Source: Methanogenium organophilum (GTDB taxonomy: Archaea; Halobacteriota; Methanomicrobia; Methanomicrobiales; Methanomicrobiaceae). Taken from it: a stretch of 64,000 bases of DNA. A program made the position numbers and the translations under genes. The notes below the pieces were generated by a model that saw only the letters and a list, made by a program, of their open reading frames with translations, made no database searches and was not told the DNA's origin. The stretch lies in contig NZ_CP113361.1 in assembly GCF_026684035.1 (NCBI RefSeq), positions 2,108,001 through 2,172,000 of the forward strand, read 5' to 3'. Shown here piece by piece: positions 47,107 to 55,833 of the stretch; position 1 is the first letter of the stretch, and every line of letters begins with the position of its first letter.

Positions 47107-48063
47107 TCAATACCATCCATTTGCATTTCGCTCCTGCTCCATGTCATAGAGCATGGCAAACAAGAGGAACATCATTCCCATCATGAATGCCAGGAACGAC
47201 AGAACGCCGTGTACGAAAAGGACATTGTTTCCGGTTATGAACTTCTCCCAGAGGGTGATGATTCCTGCTATAATTCCTACCGTTGAGAGTATTGTTCCCA
47301 GGATATAGAAGAATACCAGCGGGTGAAAGCTGAGGATGACATACTTCATCTTCAGGCGCCAGAGGAACTTGCGCAGGAGGAGCCAGGAGAGCTTGCAGAT
47401 GTAGGATGAGTACTTTATCCCGGATGTCTCCATCCCATAGCGGGCAGGGTGAGGGATGTTTTTCATCTTAAATCCCCACACATTCAGCTGGATTAAGAGG
47501 TCGTTACAATATCCATAGCGGGGATAGATTTGTGAGAAGTTAAGGCGTCCCAGGGCCCGCGCAGAAATGGCGGTGTAGCCGTTCTGGGGGTCCATCATCT
47601 GCCAGTATCCGGATGCAATCTTTGTGAGGAGGGTGAGTATTGAGTTGCCAAAGAAGCGCCACATGCTCATCTGATGGCGGTAGTCCGCGCTCAGGAGACG
47701 GTTACCAACAGTGTAGTCAGCTTTTTCGTCAACGATGGGGTCCAGAAGTTTTGGGAGAAATATCGGATCCATCTGGTTGTCACCGGCCATGACAGCAGCG
47801 ATGTCCATGCCGCCTTTAAGGGCTTCCTGGTACCCGGTGACTATCGCTGCACCGACCCCTTTGTTTACTTCATGTGACAGGGGGACTACTCTGTTGTCAT
47901 TCTCAGCATATTCCTTGACTATTTCTCCGGTGCGGTCCGGAGAACAATCATTTACCACATAGACATGGTCCACATAATCGGGTATTGAATTCAGGGTCTT
48001 TTTGATGAGGAGCTCTTCGTTATATGCGGGTATGACTACACCTATTTTTTTTTCACGATACAA
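47107..48063 (-). CDS. Dolichol-phosphate hexose synthase-like GT2
   Basis: The 318-residue protein has GVVIPAYNEELLIKKTLNSI, VNDCSPDRTGEIV and AGDNQMDP, with two C-terminal membrane segments after about 245. It is similar in layout to the protein at 35169-36065. The start is TTG at 48063, with AAGGAGGT at 48073-48080; no ATG is available. It heads the minus-strand string GT2-DUF354-CapK-GT4. Confidence 0.87.
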   Translation of the reverse strand: MYREKKIGVVIPAYNEELLIKKTLNSIPDYVDHVYVVNDCSPDRTGEIVKEYAENDNRVVPLSHEVNKGVGAAIVTGYQEALKGGMDIAAVMAGDNQMDPIFLPKLLDPIVDEKADYTVGNRLLSADYRHQMSMWRFFGNSILTLLTKIASGYWQMMDPQNGYTAISARALGRLNFSQIYPRYGYCNDLLIQLNVWGFKMKNIPHPARYGMETSGIKYSSYICKLSWLLLRKFLWRLKMKYVILSFHPLVFFYILGTILSTVGIIAGIITLWEKFITGNNVLFVHGVLSFLAFMMGMMFLLFAMLYDMEQERNANGWY

Positions 48064-48746
48064 ACCGAGAATACCTCCTTGTTGATTTATAGTAGACGTT
48101 TCTCAGGAAATTGGGTGAATTCTATTACCTATTTCATGTAATATTCTGGAGAATGATCGGCATGTTCTATGATATATGTTTTTCTTTTTTTGAATCCTTG
48201 AACTGAAATTGCGACTTCAATGTAATGAATTATAATTAATATCGTGGGTTAATATTGGAATTGTGTGAATATGTGTGGATATTTGATTTAACCATTCAAA
48301 TTAATTATGAATATATAACTACCGATTGACGTTATGTGTCTTATGTGGTACTGACTCCCGTTTGGATTATCTATTTATTCATGATTCGCTGCATGTCTGC
48401 CTATCACAGGAGATACCGTTTTTGCTTGGGTAAAAACGCCCCGTGGGTTTCTGACTTTTTTGGTTTCGCAATTTTTTCCTGTTGTGTCTGAATATTTTCT
48501 GATGTGCTTCTGGTACTGCCCGTATGCTTTGGATATGTATTTGTGTGATTTCTTGCCTTGGGCTTTTAATCAGGCAAATGCGATGGCATTGTTCTGATCC
48601 CTGTCAATTGGTGTGAATCTACAGAATTACCTGGATTAAATTGTGGATGAGGCGGCTCAAGGAAAAAAATCACATAAATCGCATATTTAAGTCAGGCGGT
48701 AAAGATACGCTATCTAACAATACACAAAAACTTTAAAAAACAAAAC
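48064..48746. other. AT-rich intergenic region
   Basis: No gene is supported. It contains the third copy of GTGTGGATATTTG at 48273-48285 and T-rich stretches. It probably holds the promoter of the operon at 48063. Confidence 0.4.
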
Positions 48747-48761
48747 GGGGAAAAAACCCCT
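48747..48761 (-). terminator. Terminator of the tRNA-Arg gene
   Basis: Read on the minus strand it is CAGGGG, a T6 loop and CCCCG, followed by TTTTGTTTTTT. It lies about ten bases beyond the tRNA 3' end. Confidence 0.65.
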
Positions 48762-48770
48762 GAGAATCGA

Positions 48771-48842
48771 CGCCCCGGCCGGGACTTGAACCCGGGTCAA
48801 AAGCTCCGCAGGCTTCTAGGATATCCACTACCCTACCGGGAC
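48771..48842 (-). tRNA. tRNA-Arg (anticodon GCG)
   Basis: The 72-nt gene folds as a cloverleaf. Acceptor GTCCCGG pairs with CCGGGGC (one G-U), the anticodon stem GAAGC/GCTTT encloses CTGCGGA with anticodon GCG, and the T stem CCGGG/CCCGG encloses TTCAAGT. The discriminator is G and CCA is not encoded. There is no intron. Confidence 0.88.
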
Positions 48843-48894
48843 CGGTGTCGCACTTCTTACCTAGCGAGGTGCTTACATAGATTGGTGGTTCTTG

Positions 48895-48902
48895 GTATAA
48901 AG
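48895..48902 (-). promoter_or_regulatory. TATA box of the tRNA-Arg gene
   Basis: TTTATACC on the minus strand, about 53 bp upstream of the mature 5' end, predicts a leader of roughly 27 bases to be removed by RNase P. Confidence 0.5.
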
Positions 48903-49332
48903 GCTTTGCATCTGTTCGTGCAAATGTGGGGAGCTGCGTGGAATTGGGTGCGTTTTGGTAACGTTTTTTGTGAGAATATAGGGGAATTTGGGGAGGTGTT
49001 ACGGTTTTTGCGGGGTGAATTATGGTACGGCGCAAGATGTGCACTGTGGGGGCGCAGGATGGCGCACAGGATGATTGCGGTTTGTCTGGAGAATGTCGGG
49101 TGAGTGTGTTGTATTCTGTAATGATTGCAGCAAAAAGAATGGTCCGGATGATAATTATCCGGGCTGGAGGGTTTTCGTCTTCTCTCCAAGACCCTGTTCT
49201 TATTACGCGAGACTCTGTCCTCATCTATATGAGTTCGATCACAGCGTATGTCTCAACTCAGGAATTGCACCCTCTGGGAACTCCGGTATCGTGAAATTAT
49301 TGTATCATGAAATCAGGGAATCACGACCCGTC
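48903..49332. other. Intergenic region without a supported gene
   Basis: Several open frames cross it on both strands, but none has a plausible start signal or protein pattern, and one covers the tRNA. I see nothing else. Confidence 0.4.
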
Positions 49333-49986
49333 TCAACTCAGCAGGAACGATTCCTCATCATCCACGAGATTTGCCTCCGGGACAGATATGGAAATGCCGA
49401 CGTCCACGTTGTTTCCGGTGATTTCAACCTGGTAGGGGCCGGGGTATCGAATGGTGATGGTGTCCTTTTTGCACTCTGTGGTGAACTGCTGATAGTCATA
49501 CTCTTCGACGACGTCACCCGTCTCGCGGTCGATGATGGTTACTGCAAGGTCGGCGCGTGGGTCCGGGTATAATTCCCTGATGGTGATCAGATCTTTGTCG
49601 CCGTAATCGCTGTATATCCTCTTTGTATTGGTGTACATTTCCGGCTCAATCTTAAGTTCGATGATCATCGCAGGTATCTTCAGGTCGAAATTCAGTGCGA
49701 TCACATCATAGAGCAGATAGACATCGTTGGTATAGATCTCCGTATATACGGGCAATCCGGATGTTGGTTCTGGTTCGACTGGTGACGCAGTCACCACCGG
49801 TTCTGACGTTCTGATGGGGGTAGCCTCCTCCACCCAGGCTGGTGTTGCTGTCGGTGTTTGCGCTGCTGCGTCCCCCCCTTCGGAATGTATATCGCGCCCA
49901 TCCACCGGCAGTTCTGAACATCCTGCGCATGCGAGTACGAGGATGATGGAAAGAATGGCTGCAATAAATAGCACATGCCTCTTCAT
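49333..49986 (-). CDS. Secreted lipoprotein of unknown function
   Basis: The 217-residue protein has a signal sequence with a hydrophobic core (VLFIAAILSIILVLA) and a lipobox-like LACAGCSE, so it is probably anchored by a lipidated cysteine. Residues 24-75 are a Pro/Thr/Glu-rich linker. The rest is a beta-rich domain, acidic, with no family that I recognise. A TATA-like AAATTAAATAT near 50010-50021 suggests a nearly leaderless mRNA. Confidence 0.75.
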   Translation of the reverse strand: MKRHVLFIAAILSIILVLACAGCSELPVDGRDIHSEGGDAAAQTPTATPAWVEEATPIRTSEPVVTASPVEPEPTSGLPVYTEIYTNDVYLLYDVIALNFDLKIPAMIIELKIEPEMYTNTKRIYSDYGDKDLITIRELYPDPRADLAVTIIDRETGDVVEEYDYQQFTTECKKDTITIRYPGPYQVEITGNNVDVGISISVPEANLVDDEESFLLS

Positions 49987-50610
49987 TGTTAGCGATATTA
50001 GTATCCTGAATATTTAATTTATGGGTATATTCATTCTGATTTTGTTGGATTTTGTCCGGAATTTGATTTGAATTCGGATGAAATTGACACGGGATTCATT
50101 GGCATTTGTTTGAATGTGTAAGGGGCGCGGGGCGCATGAGGACTGATTTTTGTCGTAAAATTGATGTATTATTGTTCTTTTCTGAGGGTCTGGCATGGAG
50201 GGGTGATCCCTCCCTGCCGGGTATGCCTCGCGGTGTGAGAGGTCTCAGGGGGTTGAGCAAGCGTTCCTCGAGCTCCCCTCATGACGGTGAAAGCGAGCTA
50301 TGATGGAAAATGCAGGAGTGCATGGCACAACATGGTGTAATTATTGCCCTCCTCTCGTCCTCATTCACAAATAGTACCGGAGAGGTACTAAGATGAAGTC
50401 ATACGTCCCATTCTCTTTGTCAGAACGTTAGCTTTCATTCTTTCTGGTATATACAGCAAATATCTCCGGGAATTTTGGTAATACATGCAGAAGAACTTCG
50501 ATAACCGGGTTTTGTTCTCTCTGTTGGCGTACCTGTCCCCGTCGGTTGTCATATCTGTATTACCGGTCACCATCTGGGTGACCAATAATGCAGGTGCTAT
50601 TTCCCATCCG
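49987..50610. other. Intergenic region with a short hairpin repeat
   Basis: No gene is supported. It contains a copy of the dispersed hairpin repeat at 50192-50230. Several short frames overlap without protein-like sequence. Confidence 0.4.
50192..50230 (+). repeat. Dispersed G-rich hairpin repeat, short copy
   Basis: GGCATGGAGGGG, then ATCCCTCCCTGCC, forms a stem. It is a relative of the hairpin that opens the long repeats at 38748 and 41221. Confidence 0.55.
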
Positions 50611-50632
50611 TGCAATCGTGCACGTGATTGCA
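50611..50632. promoter_or_regulatory. Operator of the ParE-like toxin-antitoxin operon
   Basis: TGCAATC at 50611-50617 and GATTGCA at 50626-50632 are perfect inverted arms around GTGCACGT. Further GTGCA boxes follow at about 50636 and 50646, next to TATAAAT at 50655-50661. The antitoxin probably binds here, as is usual for such operons. Confidence 0.6.
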
Positions 50633-50684
50633 ATAGTGCACATCCGTGCAATTCTATAAATGTCTGCCCAACGAATATAGTACC

Positions 50685-50870
50685 ATGACCGCCACCAAAC
50701 GCATCCCCGTCTCCGAACCGGTCTGGACCTCTCTTTCGGATATGAAAAAACCGGGGCAGACCTATGATGGGCTCCTCTCCGAGATCATTGAGCACGAGAA
50801 GGAAAGGCGCTTTCTGGCAGAGATGGCCACAATCGAGGCAGAGGGTGACTTCGTGGAGTTTGCTCCGTGA
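50685..50870 (+). CDS. Antitoxin of a ParE/RelE-type pair
   Basis: The 61-residue protein begins MTATKRIPVSEPVWTSLSDM, a ribbon-helix-helix-like strand and helix, and ends in an acidic tail (EGDFVEFAP) able to wrap the toxin. The TATA box at 50655-50661 makes the mRNA nearly leaderless from ATG 50685. Its stop overlaps the toxin start (GTGA). Confidence 0.75.
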   Translation: MTATKRIPVSEPVWTSLSDMKKPGQTYDGLLSEIIEHEKERRFLAEMATIEAEGDFVEFAP

Positions 50871-51172
50871 CCTATCGGCTCCTTCTCGACAAAAAACGGG
50901 CTCAGGACTTCTATGACCATCTCCCCGACAAGAGCCGGATAATCGTCAGGGATCACCTTCTGCGCCTCACCGATGACCCATACCCGGGCAGCGGTGCCGA
51001 CAAAGAACAGCTGACTATCCGGGGGGATGACCGGTATTTCCGCCTCCATATCGGGAGATCCTTCACTGCTTTTCATACCATCTATGACAGAGAGGGTGAG
51101 GTCCGCGTCCTTGAAATTATGACAATCGAACAGGCGCACAAGAAGTATGGCCGACTCGGCATCCGGCGGTAA
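50867..51172 (+). CDS. RelE/ParE-family toxin
   Basis: The 101-residue basic protein starts with GTG at 50867 and has the family pattern YRLLLDKKRAQDFYDHLPDK, then RYFRLHIGRSFTAFHTIYD and the terminal EIMTIEQAHKKYG. RelE members cleave mRNA and ParE members poison gyrase; the sequence does not decide which. It is translationally coupled to the antitoxin. Confidence 0.85.
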   Translation: MTYRLLLDKKRAQDFYDHLPDKSRIIVRDHLLRLTDDPYPGSGADKEQLTIRGDDRYFRLHIGRSFTAFHTIYDREGEVRVLEIMTIEQAHKKYGRLGIRR

Positions 51173-51577
51173 CAATCTTCGGCGTTTTCTTGCGGTTATT
51201 CAGATATTTTGGCAAGGGAGGGGTGCCCTCTCCCTGCCAGACCCTCCACGGATGCGATGAGGTCGCTGTATCGTTTACAAGAAACAAAATATTGTGAAAT
51301 TAAGGACATAATATTCGGAGAAGGGTCACTATTATGGATGTAGCAGAACCATGTGCTGGCCCCCTTCTTTCCATTTTATTTTGGCCATGACTGAATCCGG
51401 GTTTTCATATCCCCATTGGAGATTACTCTTCCGCCAATGAATCATTCATGCCACCTTTCGATCGTATTCACAAAGAGCAACTCATGCATAATCTCTTCAA
51501 ATGTTGAATCATCAGGGTGTGAATGAATGATTTCCATCATCTTTTTCTTACCTGATGATATAGGACATCCCTCTTCA
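51173..51577. other. Intergenic region with a hairpin repeat
   Basis: No gene is supported. A dispersed hairpin copy lies at 51211-51239. Sequence beyond it (CTGGCCCCCTT near 51357) faintly resembles the second hairpin of the long repeats. Confidence 0.4.
51211..51239 (+). repeat. Dispersed G-rich hairpin repeat, short copy
   Basis: GGCAAGGGAGGGG and CCCTCTCCCTGCC form an imperfect stem. The GGCAAGGGAGGGG half is identical to that of the other copies. Confidence 0.6.
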
Positions 51578-52762
51578 TTACAGATACGCCCCGATCAACC
51601 TCGCATACACCTGCACAGCTTCTTCCAGCTGCCCGATTCTAACCCGTTCGTCCTGAGCATGGAGCAGATGAATCTCGCCCGGGCCATACTCCGCCGCCCG
51701 GAACCCGGCCTCCCGCAGGAACCGGGCGTCACTTGCGGCCCACTGCAGAATCGGGCGGGCCGGCTGGCCGTAGACGCCCTCAATTGCAGCAGAAAGCCGT
51801 CTCACCAGCACTGAATCCGGGGATGTGCAGGTCGGCGGGGCGCAACTCTCGGTAGCGATGACCGGGGATGACCGGTCCCCTTCGGCCACCGCGAGGACAG
51901 CATCAGGGTTGCATCCCCATGGCAGCCGCATATCGAGTCCCACCGTGCACTCCTCAGCGACAATATTGACTCCCTCGCCGCCGGTTATGACCCCCGGGTT
52001 GCAGGTGATCCGGGTCAGGAGACGGGCCACATCTGCGTTTGGGAAAATCTTTGATATTGCCTCTTCTGAATTTCCGACAAGAGCGGATACACCTTCCTCT
52101 GTGGTATACTCCTTATCGGTGAGAGTCATCATCCGGTCGATAAACCCGGATGCCTTCACAATCGCGTTCTCACCTGCGAACGGATAGAGCGACCCATGGC
52201 CCGGCTGCCCCCGGAAGGATGCCCGAAACCGGCAGAGCCCCTTCTGACCAACAGCTGGGTTCAGGTATGGCGTCGGTTCTGCGACGAGGCAGTCACAGGG
52301 GTGGATCTCCTGCATTCGCAGCAGGTGCTGCACTCCGTCTACCCGGCCGGTCTCCTCATCACAGACGAAGGCGACTCCGATTGGGAGTTCGTCATTCCTG
52401 TCCTGGTCATCACATGCCTCAGGTACCTTTTCCAGTGCCGCTAAGATAGCCGCACACCCGCCCTTCATATCGGTGGAACCACGGCCCCAGACAAATTCCT
52501 CATCAATCGTTCCGGAGAAGGGGTCATGCGTCCATCCCTCCTCTCCTGCAGGCACCACATCGAGATGGCCGCAGAAGAGCAGGTCACAGTTGCGCGGGCC
52601 GGCGCAGACATTCCAGTGGCCTCCCGGATTTTTGGAAATGCGGGGGCGATATCCCAGACTTTCAAGAATGCCTGCGACATACTCCACTGCCTCATCGGTC
52701 CGCCCGGGGGGGTTCTCCGTATTAATCCGGACAAGGTCTGCACAGACCCGTGCGACATCCAT
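51578..52762 (-). CDS. M20-family metallopeptidase (ArgE/DapE type)
   Basis: The 394-residue di-zinc amidohydrolase has His66 and Asp68 (CGHLDVVP), the bridging Asp in GSTDMKGG, DEETG, and the dimerisation insert (GQPGHGSLYPF). The family removes acyl or succinyl groups from amino acids, or the C-terminal residue from peptides. The DAP-pathway genes at 58.7-60.3 kb make a DapE role conceivable, but the gene is unlinked to them. GGAGAAGAG before ATG 52762 decides the start. Confidence 0.88.
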   Translation of the reverse strand: MDVARVCADLVRINTENPPGRTDEAVEYVAGILESLGYRPRISKNPGGHWNVCAGPRNCDLLFCGHLDVVPAGEEGWTHDPFSGTIDEEFVWGRGSTDMKGGCAAILAALEKVPEACDDQDRNDELPIGVAFVCDEETGRVDGVQHLLRMQEIHPCDCLVAEPTPYLNPAVGQKGLCRFRASFRGQPGHGSLYPFAGENAIVKASGFIDRMMTLTDKEYTTEEGVSALVGNSEEAISKIFPNADVARLLTRITCNPGVITGGEGVNIVAEECTVGLDMRLPWGCNPDAVLAVAEGDRSSPVIATESCAPPTCTSPDSVLVRRLSAAIEGVYGQPARPILQWAASDARFLREAGFRAAEYGPGEIHLLHAQDERVRIGQLEEAVQVYARLIGAYL

Positions 52763-52983
52763 CTTCTCTTCTCCTCGATACATTACTCTCGTCTACTCCG
52801 GGATAAATTCCTCCTCTGTACGCATGGATGGATTGGGGTGGGGGAAACACTATTGCCGGACGAATGTTGGAGATCATAGCCGGAAGGGGTGTTCTCAAAG
52901 GATACAATGGTGAGGAATGGCTGCAATTGGATCAAGAGGGGATGCCTGTCTGTCCCCTCTATGAACTATCGCTTGAAGGGGTG

Positions 52984-53017
52984 GGCTGCAGGGAGGGGTA
53001 TATTCCTTCCTTGCCTT
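52984..53017 (+). repeat. Dispersed G-rich hairpin repeat, diverged copy
   Basis: GGCTGCAGGGAGGGG and CCTTCCTTGCC form an imperfect stem around TATATT, between the M20 peptidase gene and hicA. Confidence 0.45.
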
Positions 53018-53047
53018 TTCGGTTTATTATATTGGAGATTGCCGGAA

Positions 53048-53269
53048 TTACAGCAATTCAATAAATTCATCAGTACTCAATCCGGACTCCCGGAGTATTG
53101 CCCGTAGTGTTCCTTGTGATATTTCATGATGATTTGGAACGGTAAGCGGTCTTTTTTTCGGATGGCGAAGATGGATGTGACTTCCCTTTTGGTCATGTAT
53201 GAAGTATCCATCTTTTGAAAATGCCTTAATCAATTGTTGTCCGGATACGACCGGAAGCTTTGCGCTCAT
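53048..53269 (-). CDS. hicA: HicA-type mRNA interferase toxin
   Basis: The 73-residue protein has the HicA fold pattern: SGQQLIKAFSKDGYFIHDQK, the catalytic His31 in GSHIHLRHP, and VPNHHEISQGTLRAILRESG. HicA cleaves RNA. Its ATG overlaps the hicB stop by four bases. The gene order is antitoxin first, the reverse of the commoner hicA-hicB order. Confidence 0.92.
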   Translation of the reverse strand: MSAKLPVVSGQQLIKAFSKDGYFIHDQKGSHIHLRHPKKRPLTVPNHHEISQGTLRAILRESGLSTDEFIELL

Positions 53270-53487
53270 ACATTCACTGCAACAAAGGTTTCTGTCATTC
53301 CGTTTTCAGGCCTTAATGGAATTCCTTCTTCTGCGAGAGACTTTAGGTGCAGTTCGATTGCTTCTGCGATGTTTTCCTTTGCCTCATCTTCTGTTCTCCC
53401 CTGAGAGATACATCCCGGAAGGGAAGGGACAGTTGCGGTAAACCATCCATCCTCATCCTTTTCAAGCAATATTCTAAACTGAATCAT
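53266..53487 (-). CDS. hicB: HicB-type antitoxin
   Basis: The 73-residue protein has the HicB partial RNase H fold (DEDGWFTATVPSLPGCISQG, then DEAKENIAEAIELHLKSL). No separate DNA-binding domain follows, so regulation may be limited. A TATA-like ATTTAAATAC lies near 53540 upstream of ATG 53487. Confidence 0.92.
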   Translation of the reverse strand: MIQFRILLEKDEDGWFTATVPSLPGCISQGRTEDEAKENIAEAIELHLKSLAEEGIPLRPENGMTETFVAVNV

Positions 53488-53688
53488 GGTGTATCCGGTC
53501 CTTTGTCTCTTGATTGAATACTACAATCTTGCGATTTATTGTATTTAAATGAATGGAGGGTATGTTCCGGGAAAAAATGATGTGAAATTGTTTGTATGGG
53601 GATTGTTGCGGCATCCGACCCGACAATTCCCTTATGGATCAACCCTCGTGATGAGATCATTTCACAACGAAGATCCGGAAGGTCCCTT

Positions 53689-54189
53689 TCACTCCCCAAT
53701 AAATTCCTGATACAGCTGGCCAAGAGAGGCCTCTTTGTAGAGGCTCTTCAAAAAATTCTTGTCAAAGAGTTCATTGATCATATCCATAAAGAACCGTGCG
53801 GGGAGGGGCTTCATCGCTGCCGGGTCCATTGCAATCCGGAACGAACGGTAGGACGCCTGGTTCTCCTCATCATAAATATCCCGCCAGAGGGTGGGCAGTT
53901 TATCGAAATTCTCCCGGTGATTTGCCTTCAGCCAGTTGATGAATGCGGGGAACTGGTCTCGTTCTTCTTTCTTCTCTTCACCGATGCGCCACTTCATGTA
54001 CTCCATGTTCATGATATTTCTCATCGACTGGATGTTGTAGCCCAGAATACAGAGCGTAAAGTCCAGGTGGGCAACGGCATCCTTGAAGTGGAACCAGAAC
54101 ACCGGTTCAAACTCGTTTGGGGATTCCAGGATCAGTGATTTGTTATAGAGTTTCTGAAGAACAGGAATGTATTCGTTTGTTTCTAACAT
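53689..54189 (-). CDS. Hypothetical protein, 166 aa
   Basis: I do not recognise this family. The protein is helical, rich in aromatic residues and methionine, soluble, with no signal sequence. ATG 54189 is preferred; a TATA-like AAATACTT near 54217-54224 would place transcription start next to it. It lies 75 bases after moaA on the same strand. Confidence 0.65.
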   Translation of the reverse strand: MLETNEYIPVLQKLYNKSLILESPNEFEPVFWFHFKDAVAHLDFTLCILGYNIQSMRNIMNMEYMKWRIGEEKKEERDQFPAFINWLKANHRENFDKLPTLWRDIYDEENQASYRSFRIAMDPAAMKPLPARFFMDMINELFDKNFLKSLYKEASLGQLYQEFIGE

Positions 54190-54264
54190 ATATTCAGGTA
54201 GTGTCACACCCGAAATAAGTATTTGGAAGAAGCCAAAGCCTCCGGACAGTACACAATCCGGATT

Positions 54265-55146
54265 TCAGCAGTAATACGGTTCCCGGATGGAGACTGCCTC
54301 TCTGAACTTCTCTTCAAGTTCCGCGCCCCGCAGCCCACGGATATCAACGTGGTTGTCGTTTCGCATCAGACATGGCTTCAGGCACCCGTCTGAGGTCACC
54401 CGCAGCCGGTTGCAGAAGGCACAGAACTCTGTGTTGTGCATCGGGCGGACAATCTCAATCTCTGCACCCTCCAGACAGTACTTCTTCCGGTGGTGCATCC
54501 GTCGGGTGACAATCGTCTTTGCAGTTTTCTGCAGCTCGTCTTCGAGCCCGGTCAGCTCCATATGATAGGGGCATTCACGGAATTCGTCCATGAGTTCGAT
54601 GAACTGCAGGATCAGGTGCTTGTGGTTTGCCGCATACCGAATAAAGTCCGGAATCTCATCGTCATTGACGCCCTCCATCAGGACCACATTCAGCTTCACC
54701 GGTGTCAGTCCCGCGTCAATCGCCGCGTCAATCCCCGCGAGCACATCAGAGAGCATGTCTCTTCCCGCAATTGATTTATACCGGTCAGGTTTCAAAGAAT
54801 CCAGACTGATATTCACCCGGGAGAGCCCTGCGTCCTTTAGGTCCTGCGCAATTGGCTCCAAAATTGTCCCGTTCGTCGTCAGGGATGCCTCCATCCCTTC
54901 CGGCACCATCGATACAATATCGACCAGATCATCGCGCATCAGCGGCTCCCCGCCGGTGAACTTGATGCTGCGCATCTCAAAGAGTTTTGCAACGCGCATA
55001 ATTTCCCCGATATCTTCCGCAGACATCAGGGTTTTTGGATCTACCTCGCCTTCGGCGTGGCAGTACATACAGTTCAGATTGCACTTCGGCGTCAGTGATA
55101 TCCGCAGGTTTGTCACCCTGCGTCCGTATTTATCCTTCAGAATCAT
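54265..55146 (-). CDS. moaA: GTP 3',8-cyclase (molybdenum cofactor synthesis)
   Basis: This radical SAM enzyme starts molybdopterin synthesis from GTP. The first cluster binds Cys22, Cys26 and Cys29 (CNLNCMYC); the C-terminal cluster is held by CAFCNRLRVTSDGCLKPC. FTGGEPL and SLTTNG are standard. The 293-residue length fits the archaeal form, although the usual terminal double glycine is replaced here by REPYYC. Formate and formylmethanofuran dehydrogenases of methanogens need the cofactor. It overlaps rlmE by 17 bases. Confidence 0.93.
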   Translation of the reverse strand: MILKDKYGRRVTNLRISLTPKCNLNCMYCHAEGEVDPKTLMSAEDIGEIMRVAKLFEMRSIKFTGGEPLMRDDLVDIVSMVPEGMEASLTTNGTILEPIAQDLKDAGLSRVNISLDSLKPDRYKSIAGRDMLSDVLAGIDAAIDAGLTPVKLNVVLMEGVNDDEIPDFIRYAANHKHLILQFIELMDEFRECPYHMELTGLEDELQKTAKTIVTRRMHHRKKYCLEGAEIEIVRPMHNTEFCAFCNRLRVTSDGCLKPCLMRNDNHVDIRGLRGAELEEKFREAVSIREPYYC

Positions 55147-55732
55147 TCTGGCGTCCCTTGAATTTCTTTCCGATTATATATACTTCAGCACTTCCTTTTC
55201 GTGCTGCCTTCGAGCGGTAGACCTTCACGCCATAGAAATTGTCGCGCATCTTTTTGAGAATCAGGTGAAACATATCACCCTGGAAGGTCTTTACCACAAA
55301 ATTTCCACCTGGTTTCAGGAAATCAAGCGCAAAATCAAGCGCCATTTCAGAGAGGTCGACCGCCCGGGCCTGGTCATAACTCTTATGTCCTGAGAGTTTC
55401 GGCGCCGCATCACAGACGATGACATTCGCTTCAGGTATGAGTGCCCGGACCTTCTCGTGCATGTGCTCTGTCGTAAAGTCACCTTTCAGTGCGGTAACAT
55501 TCTCGATTGGAACAATTGGATTTAGGTCAATGCCAATTACCTGTCCCTCCGTTAACTCGCGCAGCACCTGCAGCCAGCTTCCCGGGGCGCACCCGAGATC
55601 AATCACATTGTCATCGTCACGGATGACCTGGAAGCGTTTCTGTATGTCTAATAACTTGTATGCCGCACGGGATCTGTACCCTTCCGTACGCGCCTTTCGG
55701 TAAAATCTGTCTCGTCCCCACTGTGATCCCAT
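55130..55732 (-). CDS. rlmE: RrmJ/FtsJ-type 23S rRNA 2'-O-methyltransferase
   Basis: The protein has 200 residues from ATG 55732, where MGSQWGRDRFYRKARTEGYR matches the archaeal RlmE start. SAM-binding DLGCAPGSW lies near 45-53, and catalytic Lys26 (AAYKL), the Asp in CDAAP and the late Lys in FVVKTFQGD are present. It methylates a uridine 2'-OH in the ribosomal A-loop. It is divergent from pcna and cotranscribed with moaA. Confidence 0.93.
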   Translation of the reverse strand: MGSQWGRDRFYRKARTEGYRSRAAYKLLDIQKRFQVIRDDDNVIDLGCAPGSWLQVLRELTEGQVIGIDLNPIVPIENVTALKGDFTTEHMHEKVRALIPEANVIVCDAAPKLSGHKSYDQARAVDLSEMALDFALDFLKPGGNFVVKTFQGDMFHLILKKMRDNFYGVKVYRSKAARKGSAEVYIIGKKFKGRQNDSEG

Positions 55733-55791
55733 AATCTCAAAACCTCTGCATGATGTTTTTATCACGCAAAAACCTACATATTAATAAAAAT

Positions 55792-55803
55792 TATACCGGT
55801 ATA
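55792..55803. promoter_or_regulatory. Perfect palindrome in the rlmE-pcna divergent promoter
   Basis: TATACCGGTATA is a 12-bp perfect palindrome just upstream of a TATA-like CTTATAATA (55805-55813) that serves pcna. It may be a regulator site or part of the promoter itself. Confidence 0.4.
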
Positions 55804-55833
55804 ACTTATAATAGACTTTGTAAAGGGGTAATG

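Noticed and set aside
48733-49224. A 163-codon minus-strand frame
   Set aside because: It runs through the tRNA-Arg gene and its terminator.
49075-49572. A 165-codon plus-strand frame
   Set aside because: About half lies antisense to the lipoprotein gene, and the rest shows no protein pattern.
51527-51814. A 95-codon plus-strand frame
   Set aside because: It is mostly antisense to the M20 peptidase gene.
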